Position numbers and translations under genes: made by a program. A stretch of 64,000 bases of DNA, from NCBI GenBank assembly GCA_002353205.1, contig DEJE01000019.1:11848-75847 (forward strand), read 5' to 3'. The notes below the pieces were generated by a model. That model was not told where the DNA came from and made no database searches. It saw only the letters and a list, made by a program, of their open reading frames with translations. Positions 1 through 8,886 of the stretch are shown in pieces (positions within the stretch are counted from its first letter, which is position 1; every line of letters begins with the position of its first letter). The stretch comes from Prevotella sp. UBA2756. GTDB lineage: Bacteria; Bacteroidota; Bacteroidia; Bacteroidales; Bacteroidaceae.

Positions 1-1290
1 GCGGCGTTCCTCCTCGACCTTCAGCTTCTCGGCCTCTGTCTGCACGACGCCGGGTCCGAGTTCGTTGGCCTTGCGGGGCTCGCGGTGAACGTCGGCGAGC
101 GTGGGTTGCTTCTTGTCGGCAAAGAGGTCGGCGTTGGGATCGACCTCGCTGCCGGCGCAGTTCATGTCGCCTTTGGCCAGCAGGGCGAGAACAGTGTTCA
201 TCATGCCGTTGCGGGCAGAGATATCGCTGTCTTTCGACGTGATGCTCTGCTGCACGAATTTGGCGATGCGTATCTTTTCGATGTGCGTATGGTTGCGGAA
301 AGCCGTCTCGATGTTCTTCATGTTGGCACCGCCGCCGGTGAGGATAAGTCCGCCGAGCAAGCGGTCGGCATAGTCTTGCGGCACTTGGTACCACACGTTC
401 TCAATGATTTCCTGCACGCGGCCCTCGACAATCTCGACAAACTTGCGGCTCTCTACGGAGCGTTCGGCGTCGATGCTGAGCATGAGCGAGTTGTCGATGT
501 CGCCGTTGTCGGTCCATGCGCTGCCGTATTTCAGTTTCATCTGCTCGGCCATGGGCTCCTCGATCATGAGCGATGCGATGTCTTTGGTGATGTTGTTGCT
601 GCCCAAGGGGATGACGGCAAGATGGCGCAGGATGTTCTTGTAGTAGACGCTGACGGTCGTAGTGTCGGCTCCGAGGTCCACGAGAGCGCATCCGGAGCGC
701 TTCTCGGCGTCGGTGAGCACGCTGTCGGCCAGTGCGAGCGGTGCGAGATACATCTCAGCGATGGCCACTCCGGCGAGGTCGAAGCACTTGTTCAGGTTGC
801 GGTAGAACAGTTTTCGCCAGAGGATATTGAGGAAATTGCCCTCAAGACGTGAGCACTGAATGCCGACGGGATCCATCTGGTACTGGTTGTCGACCTTGTA
901 CTCCTGCGTGGCAGCGTCGAGGATTTCCTGATCCTGATAGGTCATGTTGCGGTTGGCGTCCATCAGCTCGTTCACCATCTCTTGCGTGACGATGGTGTCG
1001 GCAGGCAGATTCTTCACAATCACGTTCTTGATGCTACGTATCGACTGTCCGCCCACGCCGACGTAGACATGCGTAATGCTTGTCTTGAGTTTGGTGGTGA
1101 GCTTCTTGACGATGTTCGAGATACACTGGGCCGTCTTGTCGATGTTGTAAATGACGCCCTTGCGGATGAAAGAGCTCGACTCTTCCTTCACCACGGCGAG
1201 CACGGTGATGCTTCCGTCGATGTTCTTCTTTCCCGCAATACCGGTCATCTTGGATGATCCGAGTTCGATTGCTACGATAAATTCTGCCAT
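1..1290 (-). CDS. ftsA: Cell division protein FtsA (3' end outside the window)
   Basis: Actin-like ATPase that tethers FtsZ to the inner membrane and recruits the divisome. The protein starts MAEFIVAIELGSSKMTGIAG, the phosphate-1 loop of the actin/Hsp70 fold (acidic residue, then GSSK). The reading frame stays open from the ATG at 1290 down to base 1, so the C-terminus, including any membrane-binding helix, is missing here. The last visible residues are rich in E, K and R (ending EEERR), which suggests the long charged C-terminal region seen in Bacteroidetes FtsA. The gene lies 3 bp after ftsQ and is the last gene of the dcw cluster in the window; ftsZ would be expected just to the left. Family assignment is firm from the N-terminus and position. 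Confidence 0.93.
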   Translation of the reverse strand, partial: MAEFIVAIELGSSKMTGIAGKKNIDGSITVLAVVKEESSSFIRKGVIYNIDKTAQCISNIVKKLTTKLKTSITHVYVGVGGQSIRSIKNVIVKNLPADTIVTQEMVNELMDANRNMTYQDQEILDAATQEYKVDNQYQMDPVGIQCSRLEGNFLNILWRKLFYRNLNKCFDLAGVAIAEMYLAPLALADSVLTDAEKRSGCALVDLGADTTTVSVYYKNILRHLAVIPLGSNNITKDIASLMIEEPMAEQMKLKYGSAWTDNGDIDNSLMLSIDAERSVESRKFVEIVEGRVQEIIENVWYQVPQDYADRLLGGLILTGGGANMKNIETAFRNHTHIEKIRIAKFVQQSITSKDSDISARNGMMNTVLALLAKGDMNCAGSEVDPNADLFADKKQPTLADVHREPRKANELGPGVVQTEAEKLKVEEERR

Positions 1291-1293
1291 ACG

Positions 1294-2271
1294 CTATACT
1301 TGCTTTTTATTGTTTCCGTTCTTTTTCTCTTGTTTCTTCTCGTCTGCAGGGACGGGCTTGGGCTTCTCTTGACGGCTGCTGTCGCGTGGAGCAGGGCCGG
1401 CGGCCTCATCTTCGGGCTTCTTCGCCTTGGTGGTGTCGGCCGGTGCAGGCTTCTCCGGCTCGGGGAGCGGGAAGATGTTGGCGTTCTTCTTGCAGATAAT
1501 CTGGTTGTCGTACTCCAGACTGATGTAGTGGTAGCGGTTCCATCCTGCCTGGCTGAGGCCGTAGCGGTAGAACTTCTCCAGCCGTTCAAGCTTCTTGTCG
1601 ACGTATTCGCTGATGAGTTGGAGCCTGTCTTCCTTCGTCTTGGCCTGCGGGAGATAGCCGATATATATAATGTGGTCGCCAACGCGCGGCACCAGTTCGA
1701 TGCCCATGTCGGGCATGACGTTGATCTGGACAATCTGGTTTTTCCAGAAATTGTTGGCCATGAGCACTTCCATGAGGGGTGCGAGGTAGCTCTGGGCGTA
1801 GTCTTTGGTGATATAGCCCGTGGCGATGATGAGGTCGCTGGTGTATTTCGAGCTGGCCATGATGCCTCCCTTGTCGTCAACGTAGTAGTCATCGCCCTTG
1901 ATGCTCTTGATGCGGACGATGGGCAATCGCTGCGTGACGTTGATGCAAACGTGCCCGTTCTGCGTCTTGAAACATTCGGCCGTGCTGACGAAGGGGCTGG
2001 CTTTGAGGATGTCCTCTATGTCGCGCGGGTTGACGGTCTGCATCCTTGTCTCCAGCGGATAGAGTTTCCGGGCTTCGAGGATTCGCTTGATTTCGGGCGC
2101 GCTGAGGAAGCCGTTGGTATTCTCGTCGGTGATATTGATGCTGACCTTGGTGCACATCTTCTGCGTCTCGTCCGGTCGGTTGAACGAGGTCATGGCGAAC
2201 ATCAGATAGCCTGCGAGCAGGATATCGAGTGTGGCGATGGCTGTCTTTTTCCAGTTGATGTGCAATTTCAT
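1294..2271 (-). CDS. ftsQ: Cell division protein FtsQ (DivIB-like)
   Basis: Single-pass divisome protein that links FtsL/FtsB to the cytoplasmic ring. The start MKLHINWKK gives 325 residues: a short basic cytoplasmic tail, one membrane segment at about residues 10-27 (TLDILLAGYLMFAMTSF), then a periplasmic domain with an FtsQ-type beta domain. The C-terminal 60 residues or so are low-complexity, rich in K, P, E and A, and probably disordered. The open frame extends upstream into murC, but those codons read as a shadow of murC. The start at 2271 leaves a normal 29 bp gap after the murC stop. FtsQ diverges strongly between phyla, so the name rests on topology plus its place between murC and ftsA. 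Confidence 0.88.
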   Translation of the reverse strand: MKLHINWKKTAIATLDILLAGYLMFAMTSFNRPDETQKMCTKVSINITDENTNGFLSAPEIKRILEARKLYPLETRMQTVNPRDIEDILKASPFVSTAECFKTQNGHVCINVTQRLPIVRIKSIKGDDYYVDDKGGIMASSKYTSDLIIATGYITKDYAQSYLAPLMEVLMANNFWKNQIVQINVMPDMGIELVPRVGDHIIYIGYLPQAKTKEDRLQLISEYVDKKLERLEKFYRYGLSQAGWNRYHYISLEYDNQIICKKNANIFPLPEPEKPAPADTTKAKKPEDEAAGPAPRDSSRQEKPKPVPADEKKQEKKNGNNKKQV

Positions 2272-2300
2272 TCTCTTGTCGTGTATTGGAATGATGCCGT

Positions 2301-3686
2301 TCAGACACCGTATTTCTTTCTGAGGACGGCCTCGATCTGCGGAACTTGATTGTCGAGATCGCCGGCACCGAGGACTACGAGCACGTCGAAATCGTGGTCG
2401 GCGACGAACTGCAGGATGTCGTCCTTCTTCACAATCTGTTTGTCCACGCCTTCGCGCAGGTTGTCGTAGATGAGTTGCGACGTGACGCCCTCGATAGGTT
2501 CTTCGCGTGCGGGGTAGATTTCGGTGAGGATGACCTCGTCGAGCTGGCTCAGACTGTCGGCGAAGTCGCGGTAGAAGTCGCGCGTACGAGTGTAGAGATG
2601 GGGCTGGAAGATGGCGGTGATCCTGCGGTTGCGATAGAGCTCGCGGATGCTGCGCGCACTCTGGAAGATTTCTTTCGGATGGTGGGCGTAGTCGGAGAGG
2701 AACACGATGCGGTCGGTCTTCAGCTTGAAGTCGAAACGGCGGTCCACACCGTGGTAGGTGCGCATGCCGTAGCGCAGCTCTTCTGCCGTGCAACCGTTGA
2801 GCTGGGCCATCGCCATGGCCGCAATACCGTTCTCAATGTTGATGGGAACAGGCTGTCCAAGGCTGATGCCGCACACGTTTTCTATCGGTGAAATGAAGTC
2901 GAACGTGATTTCTCCGTTCTCTATCTTCACGTTGTCGGCATGGAAATCGCCTTCGTCGAGAGCGTATTCATAGACGCTGACGCCATCTTGCGGATCGGCC
3001 TTCATCTCCAGACCACGGTGGATGACGAGTGCTCCGCCGGGCTTGATGAGCGTCGTGAAGTGACGGAAGCTCTCGAGATAGGCCTCCTTAGTGCCGTAGA
3101 TGTCGAGATGGTCGGGGTCTGTGCTCGTGATGACCGCCATCCACGGACGCAACCAGTGGAACGAACGGTCGAACTCGTCGGCCTCGATGACCACGAAGTC
3201 GCTATCGTCGGAAAGGATATAGTTGGTGCCGTAGTTCTTCGAGATGCCACCGAGGAAGGCGTTGCAGTCCATCGACGACTGGTGCATGATGTGAGCACAC
3301 ATGGTCGATGTGGTTGTCTTGCCGTGGGTTCCTGCAAAGCAGAGTCCGCGGTGGGCACGTGTGAGCGTGCCGAGCACCTGAGCGCGCTTCTGTATCTCGA
3401 AGTTTTTCTCGCGGAAGAAGACCAGCTCGGCGTGGTCGGTGGGCACGGCGGGCGTGTAGATGACGAGCGTTTCCTTCGGGTTCTTGCATGAGTGCGGAAT
3501 CAGGTCCACATTCTCTTCGTAGTGAATCAGCGCGCCTTCTCTTCCCAGTTGCTCTGTCAGCGCCGACGGAGTCTTGTCGTAGCCAGCCACCACCATCCCC
3601 TTTCTCAGGAAATAGCGGGCCAGGGCGCTCATGCCGATACCTCCGGCACCCACGAAATAGACGGCTTTGATATCTTTCAGTTCCAT
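2301..3686 (-). CDS. murC: UDP-N-acetylmuramate--L-alanine ligase MurC
   Basis: Cytoplasmic ATP-dependent ligase that adds L-Ala to UDP-MurNAc, the first amino-acid step of peptidoglycan stem synthesis. It has 461 residues, full length for the family. An N-terminal Rossmann motif (GAGGIGMSALA, residues 13-23) binds the UDP-sugar, the ATP loop GTHGKTTT is at 119-126, and a central Mur-ligase motif includes ADEFDRSF. The C-terminal ligase domain carries the DYAHHP motif typical of MurC. It lies between murG and ftsQ in the same direction. Confidence 0.97.
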   Translation of the reverse strand: MELKDIKAVYFVGAGGIGMSALARYFLRKGMVVAGYDKTPSALTEQLGREGALIHYEENVDLIPHSCKNPKETLVIYTPAVPTDHAELVFFREKNFEIQKRAQVLGTLTRAHRGLCFAGTHGKTTTSTMCAHIMHQSSMDCNAFLGGISKNYGTNYILSDDSDFVVIEADEFDRSFHWLRPWMAVITSTDPDHLDIYGTKEAYLESFRHFTTLIKPGGALVIHRGLEMKADPQDGVSVYEYALDEGDFHADNVKIENGEITFDFISPIENVCGISLGQPVPINIENGIAAMAMAQLNGCTAEELRYGMRTYHGVDRRFDFKLKTDRIVFLSDYAHHPKEIFQSARSIRELYRNRRITAIFQPHLYTRTRDFYRDFADSLSQLDEVILTEIYPAREEPIEGVTSQLIYDNLREGVDKQIVKKDDILQFVADHDFDVLVVLGAGDLDNQVPQIEAVLRKKYGV

Positions 3687-3746
3687 TCTGTTTGTTGTTT
3701 CTTCTCTTTTTCTTTTACTTCGGTGTCATTCTGCGACGGCGTCGGC

Positions 3747-4856
3747 TTATCGTTCGGCCAGTCGGATGACCTCGTTGGCGATGATGTTGGCAGAATCGGG
3801 GAGCGCCAGTTTCAGGATATTCGCGCTCAGCGAAGCCAGTCGGGCATCGTCGTTGACGGTCTGCAAAGCCAGGGCGATGACCTTTTCGCGGGCTTCGACA
3901 TCCTTCACGTACAGTGCGGCGTCCTTGTTGACAAGAGCCATGGCATTCTTCGTCTGATGGTCTTCGGCCACATTCGGCGACGGGACAAGGATGACCGGTG
4001 TCCCCAAGAGGCAGAACTCAGAGATGCTACTGGCTCCTGCGCGGCTGATGACGAGGTCGGCAGCCCTGTAGGCAGCACCCATATCGGCGATGAAATCGGT
4101 GGGTTTGAGCGTCGGCACCTGTTCGTGGTTGTTCAGTTCCTTGAGCATCTCGCTGTAATAGTACTTTCCTGTCTGCCAGATGATCTGCACTCCGCTCGAA
4201 CGGATGTCGTCGAGATGCTGCAGAACACTCTCGTTGACGGTTCTCGCGCCAAGACTTCCACCCACAATGAGAATCGTTTTCTTCTGAGGATCGAGGTTAA
4301 ATGACTTCAGAGCTTCCGCCTTCGTCAGCTTGCACTCGAGCAGTTGCTGGCGTACGGGGTTGCCGGTGACGATGATTTTCTCTGCCGGGAAGAATCGTTC
4401 CATGCCTTCGTAGGCCACACAGATGACCTCGGCCTTCTTGGCCAACAGCTTGTTGGTGACGCCGGCATAGCTGTTTTGTTCCTGAATGAGACAGGGAATA
4501 CCCATCGATGCAGCCTTGTTGAGCGTCGGGCCACTGGCATAGCCACCCACGCCGACAGCCACCATAGGCTTGAACTCGCGGATGATCTGCTTGGCCATGC
4601 GCTGACTTTTCCATATCTTGAAGAGAACCTTGACGTTCTTGAGAAGGTTTTTGCGATCAAAACCCTGTATGGGAAGACCCTTGATATCGTAGCCAGCCTG
4701 CGGAACGCGCTGCATTTCCATGCGTCCCTGAGCACCCACAAACAAAATCTTGGCTTCAGGGTTGCGGGCCTTGATGGCATTGGCAATGGATATGGCGGGG
4801 AAGATGTGGCCTCCCGTTCCGCCTCCACTGATAATGACTCTCAGTTCCTTTTCCAT
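3747..4856 (-). CDS. murG: MurG: undecaprenyl-PP-MurNAc-pentapeptide GlcNAc transferase
   Basis: Peripheral membrane GT28 glycosyltransferase that converts lipid I to lipid II. The 369-residue protein begins with the glycine loop GGGTGGHIFPA (residues 11-21), the lipid/phosphate-binding signature of MurG, and has a second domain with GGSLGA and the acceptor/donor-site segment SRAGASSISE. About 50 bp separate it from ftsW upstream and 60 bp from murC downstream, so it sits in one transcription unit with them. It supplies the substrate for FtsW and FtsI encoded beside it. Confidence 0.97.
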   Translation of the reverse strand: MEKELRVIISGGGTGGHIFPAISIANAIKARNPEAKILFVGAQGRMEMQRVPQAGYDIKGLPIQGFDRKNLLKNVKVLFKIWKSQRMAKQIIREFKPMVAVGVGGYASGPTLNKAASMGIPCLIQEQNSYAGVTNKLLAKKAEVICVAYEGMERFFPAEKIIVTGNPVRQQLLECKLTKAEALKSFNLDPQKKTILIVGGSLGARTVNESVLQHLDDIRSSGVQIIWQTGKYYYSEMLKELNNHEQVPTLKPTDFIADMGAAYRAADLVISRAGASSISEFCLLGTPVILVPSPNVAEDHQTKNAMALVNKDAALYVKDVEAREKVIALALQTVNDDARLASLSANILKLALPDSANIIANEVIRLAER

Positions 4857-4910
4857 ATCTTACTTCCTTTATAGTTCAATGTAATATCTTCCTATGCTCC
4901 CACGGCTCAC

Positions 4911-6197
4911 TTAAGCTGCCACCCTGCGCGGCTTGGGTTCGGTCAGTTCGTCCTTTCTCTTCGCCGTATAGCTGACACTGAGGATGACGCCGATGTACAC
5001 GCAGTTCACAATCGTACTCGTTCCGCCCTTACTGATGAGTGGCAGCGGCTGTCCGGTGACGGGAGCCAGTCCCACGGCGACGCACATATTAAACATGGCC
5101 TGTGTGGTCAGCAGCAGTGCCACGCCCATAATGAGCAAGGCAGGGAACACGTTGGCGCAGCGGTTGGCGATCGATGCCGTGCGGAAGAGCAGGATGATGT
5201 AGAGCAGACAGACGCCGGCAGCTCCCCACACGCCCATCTCTTCGATGATAATGGCGTAGATGAAGTCGGAGAATGCCTGCGAGAGGAAGTCGCGCTCCAC
5301 GGAGTTGCCCGGTCCTTTGCCCACCACGTTCGACGTGGCGATGGCAATCGAGGCGTGAGCCTTCTGTGCTCCCTTCCCTTCCAGGTCTACATCCTCGGGG
5401 CGCAGTTCCTTGTTATCGATGAAGTCCATGATACGCGCCTTCCATGTGCTGGCGCGATGGAACACTTTGTTGTAGGCTTTGGCAAAGACATTGGCCGACT
5501 CTTCTTCCGTGGTCTGCTCTGTCATGGCCAGCTCCTTATTGTCTTGCGGTTTGGCATCTTCCTCATCACCGATCATCCACACCATAGCGACGACGAAAAC
5601 ACCTATCATGGCGAGCACACCCATCAGTCTGCCGAGCTGCACTTTGGGCACACGGCCGATGAACATCATGATGATGACCGTCAGGAACAGCAGCGCTGCG
5701 GTGGAGAGGTTCTCCATGCCGATGAGGAAAATGATGGGTAGCGACACATACATAATATATTTGAACGCCCGACGGTCGGCACCGTCGACGGTCTGCATGG
5801 CGCTCAGTATCTGTGCTTCGGCCAGAATGACAGCTCCCTTTGCAAGCTCGGAGGGCTGGAACTGAATGCCGAACAGCCCTATCCACCGCTGGGCTCCGTT
5901 GGTACTCTGTCCCATCATGAGCACGGCGACCAGCATGAGCAGCGAGAAAAGCAAGGCGAAAGGAGTGACGAGCTTGAAATATTTGCACTTGACATTCATC
6001 GTGAGCACCATGAAAGCCACGCCTACAAGGATGAGCGACGAGTGGTACACCACTGGTTTCCAGTAGTTGTCGGCCTTGTAGGTCAGTGCACTTGAAGCAC
6101 TGTACACCTCAAGGACGCTGACGATACAAAGGAAGAAGAACACCATCCAGATGATGCCGTCGCCTTTGAACTTTAATCGTGTCAGTCTGTCGAACAT
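4911..6197 (-). CDS. ftsW: FtsW, septal peptidoglycan polymerase (SEDS family)
   Basis: Polytopic inner-membrane SEDS protein that polymerises lipid II at the septum together with its cognate class B PBP. The 428 residues contain about ten hydrophobic segments and the SEDS signature near the C-terminus (VTGQPLPLISKGGTS). A hydrophilic region of about 70 residues (around 215-285, rich in E, D and K) forms a large extracytoplasmic loop in the usual place between the central helices. It follows murD by 25 bp. The dcw position supports FtsW rather than the elongation paralogue RodA. Confidence 0.95.
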   Translation of the reverse strand: MFDRLTRLKFKGDGIIWMVFFFLCIVSVLEVYSASSALTYKADNYWKPVVYHSSLILVGVAFMVLTMNVKCKYFKLVTPFALLFSLLMLVAVLMMGQSTNGAQRWIGLFGIQFQPSELAKGAVILAEAQILSAMQTVDGADRRAFKYIMYVSLPIIFLIGMENLSTAALLFLTVIIMMFIGRVPKVQLGRLMGVLAMIGVFVVAMVWMIGDEEDAKPQDNKELAMTEQTTEEESANVFAKAYNKVFHRASTWKARIMDFIDNKELRPEDVDLEGKGAQKAHASIAIATSNVVGKGPGNSVERDFLSQAFSDFIYAIIIEEMGVWGAAGVCLLYIILLFRTASIANRCANVFPALLIMGVALLLTTQAMFNMCVAVGLAPVTGQPLPLISKGGTSTIVNCVYIGVILSVSYTAKRKDELTEPKPRRVAA

Positions 6198-6222
6198 ATT
6201 CTTTCCTTGCTAAGGGTTGGGG

Positions 6223-7554
6223 TTATAGGTTGCGCACCAGCGTCTTGAACTGTTCGCCGCGGTCTTCCATGTTCTTGAACAGGTCGAACGAGGCGCAGCA
6301 GGGGGAGAGGAGCACCGTCATTCCGGGCTTGGCCATCTCGTAGCAAGCCTCCACGCACTCCTTCATAGAGTGTGTGTCGCGCACGGGAATGCCCATGTCG
6401 TCGAAGTTGTCGTGCAGTTTCTTGTTGTCGGCGCCGAGGTAAACGATGCCTGCGCACTTCTGCCGCACCAGATCCTTGATGGGTTCATAGTCGTTGCCCT
6501 TGTCCTTGCCTCCGATGATGAGGATGGTGGGCGTCTTCATGCTCTCCAGCGCATACCAACAGGCATCCACGTTGGTGGCCTTGGAGTCGTTGACATATTC
6601 CACGCCGCGCACCGAGCAGACTCTTTCCAGACGATGTTCCACACCGGGGAAGTCGCTGAGGCTCTTGCGGATGATCTCTTTCTTGATGCCGCTGACGTTC
6701 GACGCGATTCCTGCTGCCAGCGAATTATAGATGTTATGCTTGCCGGTGAGCGACAGTTCCTCTTGCTCCATATTGAACGGAGTGGGATATTCAATCTTGT
6801 ACTGTCCCTCCTCGATATATCCGATGGTGCCCTTTTCCTTCAGTTCCGAGAACGGCAGCTGCACCGACTTGATGTCGTACTTCTTCAGTTCGCGGCTGAT
6901 GATGGGGTCGTCGTTCCAATAGATGAACGCATCCTCGGGCGTTTGGTTACGGATGATGCGCATCTTCGCGTCCACATAGTTCTGCATGTTGTTCTGGTAG
7001 CGGTCCAGATGGTCGGGGGTGATGTTGAGCAGCACGGCCACATTGGCTCGGAAGTCGTACATATTGTCGAGTTGGAACGACGAAAGCTCGATGATGTAGT
7101 AGTCGTGCGGATCCTCGGCCACCTGCAAAGCCAGCGACCGTCCGATGTTTCCTGCCAGCCCTGCATCGTAGCCTGCAGCCTTGAAGATGTGGTAGATGAG
7201 CGATGTGGTCGTGGTCTTACCGTTCGAACCGGTGATACAGATCATCTTCGAGTGTGTGTAACGGCCTGCAAACTCTATCTCACTGATGATATGAATGCCC
7301 TTGGCAATGATCTTTTGGATCATCGGAGCCTCGTCGGGAATGCCGGGACTCTTGATAACCTCGTCGGCATCGAGAATCTTCGCTTCCGTGTGACGGCCTT
7401 CCTCCCACTCGATACCATGGTCGTCGAGCATCTTCTTATAATGGTCTTTGATGGCACCCATGTCAGAGACGAACACCTCAAAGCCCTCTTTCTTCGCCAG
7501 GACGGCGGCTCCTGCACCGCTTTCGGCGGCTCCCAAGACAACGATTTTCTTCAT
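6223..7554 (-). CDS. murD: UDP-N-acetylmuramoyl-L-alanine--D-glutamate ligase MurD
   Basis: Cytoplasmic Mur ligase that adds D-Glu to UDP-MurNAc-L-Ala. It has 443 residues with an N-terminal Rossmann-like loop (VLGAAESGAGAAVLA), the ATP loop GSNGKTTTTSL at about 111-121, the central TPDHLDR motif, and C-terminal NDSKATN and GGKDKG motifs typical of MurD. Only 7 bp separate the mraY stop from its ATG, so it is co-transcribed and possibly translationally coupled. Confidence 0.97.
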   Translation of the reverse strand: MKKIVVLGAAESGAGAAVLAKKEGFEVFVSDMGAIKDHYKKMLDDHGIEWEEGRHTEAKILDADEVIKSPGIPDEAPMIQKIIAKGIHIISEIEFAGRYTHSKMICITGSNGKTTTTSLIYHIFKAAGYDAGLAGNIGRSLALQVAEDPHDYYIIELSSFQLDNMYDFRANVAVLLNITPDHLDRYQNNMQNYVDAKMRIIRNQTPEDAFIYWNDDPIISRELKKYDIKSVQLPFSELKEKGTIGYIEEGQYKIEYPTPFNMEQEELSLTGKHNIYNSLAAGIASNVSGIKKEIIRKSLSDFPGVEHRLERVCSVRGVEYVNDSKATNVDACWYALESMKTPTILIIGGKDKGNDYEPIKDLVRQKCAGIVYLGADNKKLHDNFDDMGIPVRDTHSMKECVEACYEMAKPGMTVLLSPCCASFDLFKNMEDRGEQFKTLVRNL

Positions 7555-7561
7555 TTCTCCT

Positions 7562-8833
7562 TTATCTTATCTTCAACGTGATGATGGTAAGGGCGGTCAG
7601 GATGAGCGTCACGATCCAGAAACGGAACGTGATCTTCGACTCATGGAACTGTCGCTCCGGCCATTTCTTATATATATATCGGCTCGTCGGGTCGAGCTGT
7701 GAATCCAGTTTGCGGAAGTTATCGTGGATCGGCGTGGCACGGAACACGCGCACACGCTGCCCTTTATGCTTATAGTACCTGAACACCTGCGTCTGTATGA
7801 TGACGCTGAGGCTCTCCACGAAGAAGATGCCGCAGAGGATCGGCAGCAGCAGTTCCTTGTGGATGATGACGGCGATGACGCCGATGATGCCTCCGATGGT
7901 GAGCGATCCCGTGTCGCCCATGAACACCTGTGCGGGGAAAGCATTGTACCAAAGGAAGCCTACCATAGCTCCCACGAAGGCGCAGATGAAGATTACCAGC
8001 TCTTGCGACCCCGGAATGAACATGATGTTAAAGTAGGCCGCATACTCAATATGGCTGCTCACGTAGGCCAGTATGCCCAGCGCCACGCCGATGATGGCCG
8101 AGTTGCCGGCGCACATACCGTCCATACCGTCGTTCAGGTTGGCGCCGTTCGACACCGCTGTCACCACGAGGATGGTCATCACCACGAAGAGCACCCACCC
8201 GGCAGCACGGCTATTGTCGCCCATAAACGCCATGACCTTCGAGTAGTCGAGGTCGTGGTTCTTCACGAACGGGATGGTTGTCTTCAGCGATTTCACCGCC
8301 TCCGACTTGTGGATCACCGACTCCGTCTTGTTCTGCTTCACGATTGTCAGGTTCTCGTTGATCTTCGCATCGGGACTCAGCCACAGCGTCAGACCCACGA
8401 TGAGGCCGATGCTCACCTGCCCCACAATCTTATATTTGCCCTTCAGACCGTCTTTGTTGCGGCGGAAGATCTTGATATAGTCGTCGAGGAACCCGAGGAA
8501 TCCCAGCCACACGGTGGTAATGATCATCAGCAACAGGTAGATGTTGCGCATTCGGCCAAGCAACAGCACGGGAACGAGGATGCTCACGATGATGATGATG
8601 CCGCCCATCGTGGGCACGCCTTTCTTCTTCTCGCCGAAGGGGTCGATGCTGGCATCGCGCGCCGTTTCTGATATGTTGTGCCGCTTCATGAATCTGATGA
8701 AGTGCTCACCAAACCATGCCGAGATCAGCAGCGAGAGGATCAGCGTGAGCAGCGCACGGAACGAGATGTAGCTCCACATGTGCGAGCCCGGTATGTTGTA
8801 TTGCTCGAGGAATCGGAAAAGGTAGTATAGCAT
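7562..8833 (-). CDS. mraY: Phospho-MurNAc-pentapeptide transferase MraY
   Basis: Integral membrane enzyme that transfers phospho-MurNAc-pentapeptide to undecaprenyl phosphate, forming lipid I. The 423 residues carry ten or so membrane segments and the family's cytoplasmic loops: FGEKKKGVPTMGG near the N-terminus, NLNDGMDGMCAG (the Mg-binding aspartates) and MGDTGS. It is longer than the usual 360 residues because of an insertion after helix 5 (around residues 180-220, rich in K, T and E), which is common in Bacteroidetes. It lies between murE and murD; no murF is found between murE and mraY, unlike in E. coli. Confidence 0.97.
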   Translation of the reverse strand: MLYYLFRFLEQYNIPGSHMWSYISFRALLTLILSLLISAWFGEHFIRFMKRHNISETARDASIDPFGEKKKGVPTMGGIIIIVSILVPVLLLGRMRNIYLLLMIITTVWLGFLGFLDDYIKIFRRNKDGLKGKYKIVGQVSIGLIVGLTLWLSPDAKINENLTIVKQNKTESVIHKSEAVKSLKTTIPFVKNHDLDYSKVMAFMGDNSRAAGWVLFVVMTILVVTAVSNGANLNDGMDGMCAGNSAIIGVALGILAYVSSHIEYAAYFNIMFIPGSQELVIFICAFVGAMVGFLWYNAFPAQVFMGDTGSLTIGGIIGVIAVIIHKELLLPILCGIFFVESLSVIIQTQVFRYYKHKGQRVRVFRATPIHDNFRKLDSQLDPTSRYIYKKWPERQFHESKITFRFWIVTLILTALTIITLKIR

Positions 8834-8854
8834 TTCTTATGAATTTACGATAAC

Positions 8855-8886
8855 CAACTCAAACTCTTAACTCTTAATTCTTAACT
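8855..8886 (-). repeat. Degenerate heptamer repeat at the murE/mraY junction
   Basis: Read on the minus strand, the sequence after the murE stop codon is three to four copies of a TTAAGAR heptamer, decaying into TTTGAGT. The first copy includes the murE stop codon itself. It is short and degenerate. It resembles other heptamer tracts at gene boundaries in this window (33.6 kb and 61.0 kb), although the unit is different. No function is visible. Confidence 0.5.
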